A stretch of DNA of 64,000 bases. Source: Myxococcus landrumus (GTDB lineage: Bacteria; Myxococcota; Myxococcia; Myxococcales; Myxococcaceae). The DNA lies in the NCBI RefSeq assembly GCF_017301635.1, contig NZ_CP071091.1, positions 3,174,001 to 3,238,000 of the forward strand, in the 5' to 3' direction. A program made the position numbers and the translations under genes. The notes under the pieces were generated by a model. The model had not been told where the DNA came from, did no database searches, and saw only the letters and a program-made list of their open reading frames with translations. Below, piece after piece: positions 60,258-64,000 of this stretch (positions are counted from its first letter, which is position 1; each line of letters opens with the position of its first letter).

Positions 60258-60286
60258 TTGAATGGAGAACTGGACGGACGTATAGG
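60258..60286 (+). promoter_or_regulatory. Candidate promoter of parC-parE
   Basis: TTGAAT (60258-60263) and TATAGG (60281-60286) are separated by exactly 17 bases. Transcription would start near 60293, leaving a leader of about 155 bases before the parC ATG. Confidence 0.55.
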
Positions 60287-60448
60287 TGGGATGTCTCCGA
60301 GGATGCGCAACCCCCCGAATTCGTTCCAATTGTCAGGGGGCCATGGTAGTCCCGGCCCTTCGTTGCAGATTCGAGAGTCCATGGCGCGGAGTGCGCGAGT
60401 CACGCACCGCGTTCGGGTACGAGACGTTCTCACCTGGGTCTGAAGAGC

Positions 60449-62818
<2,370 letters not shown>

Positions 62819-62830
62819 CCAGAGGACGCC

Positions 62831-64000
<1,170 letters not shown>

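Noticed and set aside
60237..60443. A short plus-strand open frame in the parC leader, considered as a leader peptide or small gene.
   Set aside because: It begins upstream of and spans the candidate parC promoter, lacks a ribosome-binding site and has no protein-like character.

Overview
The window is high-G+C, densely coded bacterial DNA with strong third-position GC bias, so almost every real gene has long open frames on the opposite strand. Gene content points to a myxobacterium of the Myxococcaceae (Myxococcus or a close relative). The evidence is a gliding-motility outer-membrane gene set in the order gltK / gltB-gltA-gltC, a myxobacterial-type PilZ protein, many FHA, TPR and sigma-54 activator proteins, and a Trp-rich beta-gamma-crystallin-like secreted protein. 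This assignment comes from recognising families, not from a database search. I found no tRNA, rRNA, CRISPR array, insertion sequence or prophage.

Layout. 1-2981: Glt outer-membrane module. gltB-gltA-gltC run leftwards with 4-bp overlaps and the lipoprotein gene gltK diverges from them. A VWA-domain protein follows (3068-4492). 4914-7034: purE-purK-ybaK. 7063-15859: a quinone-oxidoreductase-like enzyme, a membrane coiled-coil protein, an EAL-CBS protein, a PhoX-type collagen-tailed lipoprotein with a diheme cytochrome, and an overlapping PilZ/DUF192 pair. 15885-22070: a membrane HExxH-TPR protein, two small proteins, homoserine kinase and a TPR protein. 22076-26064: a leftward operon of an FHA-TPR membrane protein, a dual cyclic-nucleotide-binding TPR protein and a small NTF2-like protein. 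26238-29086: tldD-pmbA. 29212-31654: a ParB-like protein and an NtrC-type regulator.

31848-46442 is the centrepiece: an almost unbroken type II secretion operon, gspC-D-E-F-(small membrane ORF)-G-(G-like)-H-I-J-K-L-M-N, with most genes overlapping or a few bases apart. A near-perfect sigma-54 promoter (31800-31815) lies just before gspC. The operon is flanked by two sigma-54 activators, an NtrC-type response regulator upstream and a double-FHA activator downstream. Unusual parts are a GspG-like protein with no prepilin cleavage site, an undescribed 51-residue membrane protein, enlarged pseudopilins and a proline-rich secretin tail.

48244-64000: a secreted beta-domain protein abutting a decayed metallophosphoesterase pseudogene, an ECF sigma factor with no adjacent anti-sigma gene, an ADP-ribosylglycohydrolase, an S46 dipeptidyl-peptidase with the Arg typical of the Asp/Glu-specific DPP11 type (plus a Cys4 partner protein), an M50B-like membrane protein, the crystallin-like protein, an MBL-fold hydrolase, an AraC-NmrA operon, and topoisomerase IV parC-parE running off the right edge.

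Recurring themes are envelope biogenesis and secretion (Glt, T2SS, secreted peptidases, lipoproteins), phospho-dependent FHA signalling, cyclic-nucleotide and c-di-GMP signalling (cNMP-binding domains, EAL, PilZ), and sigma-54 control.
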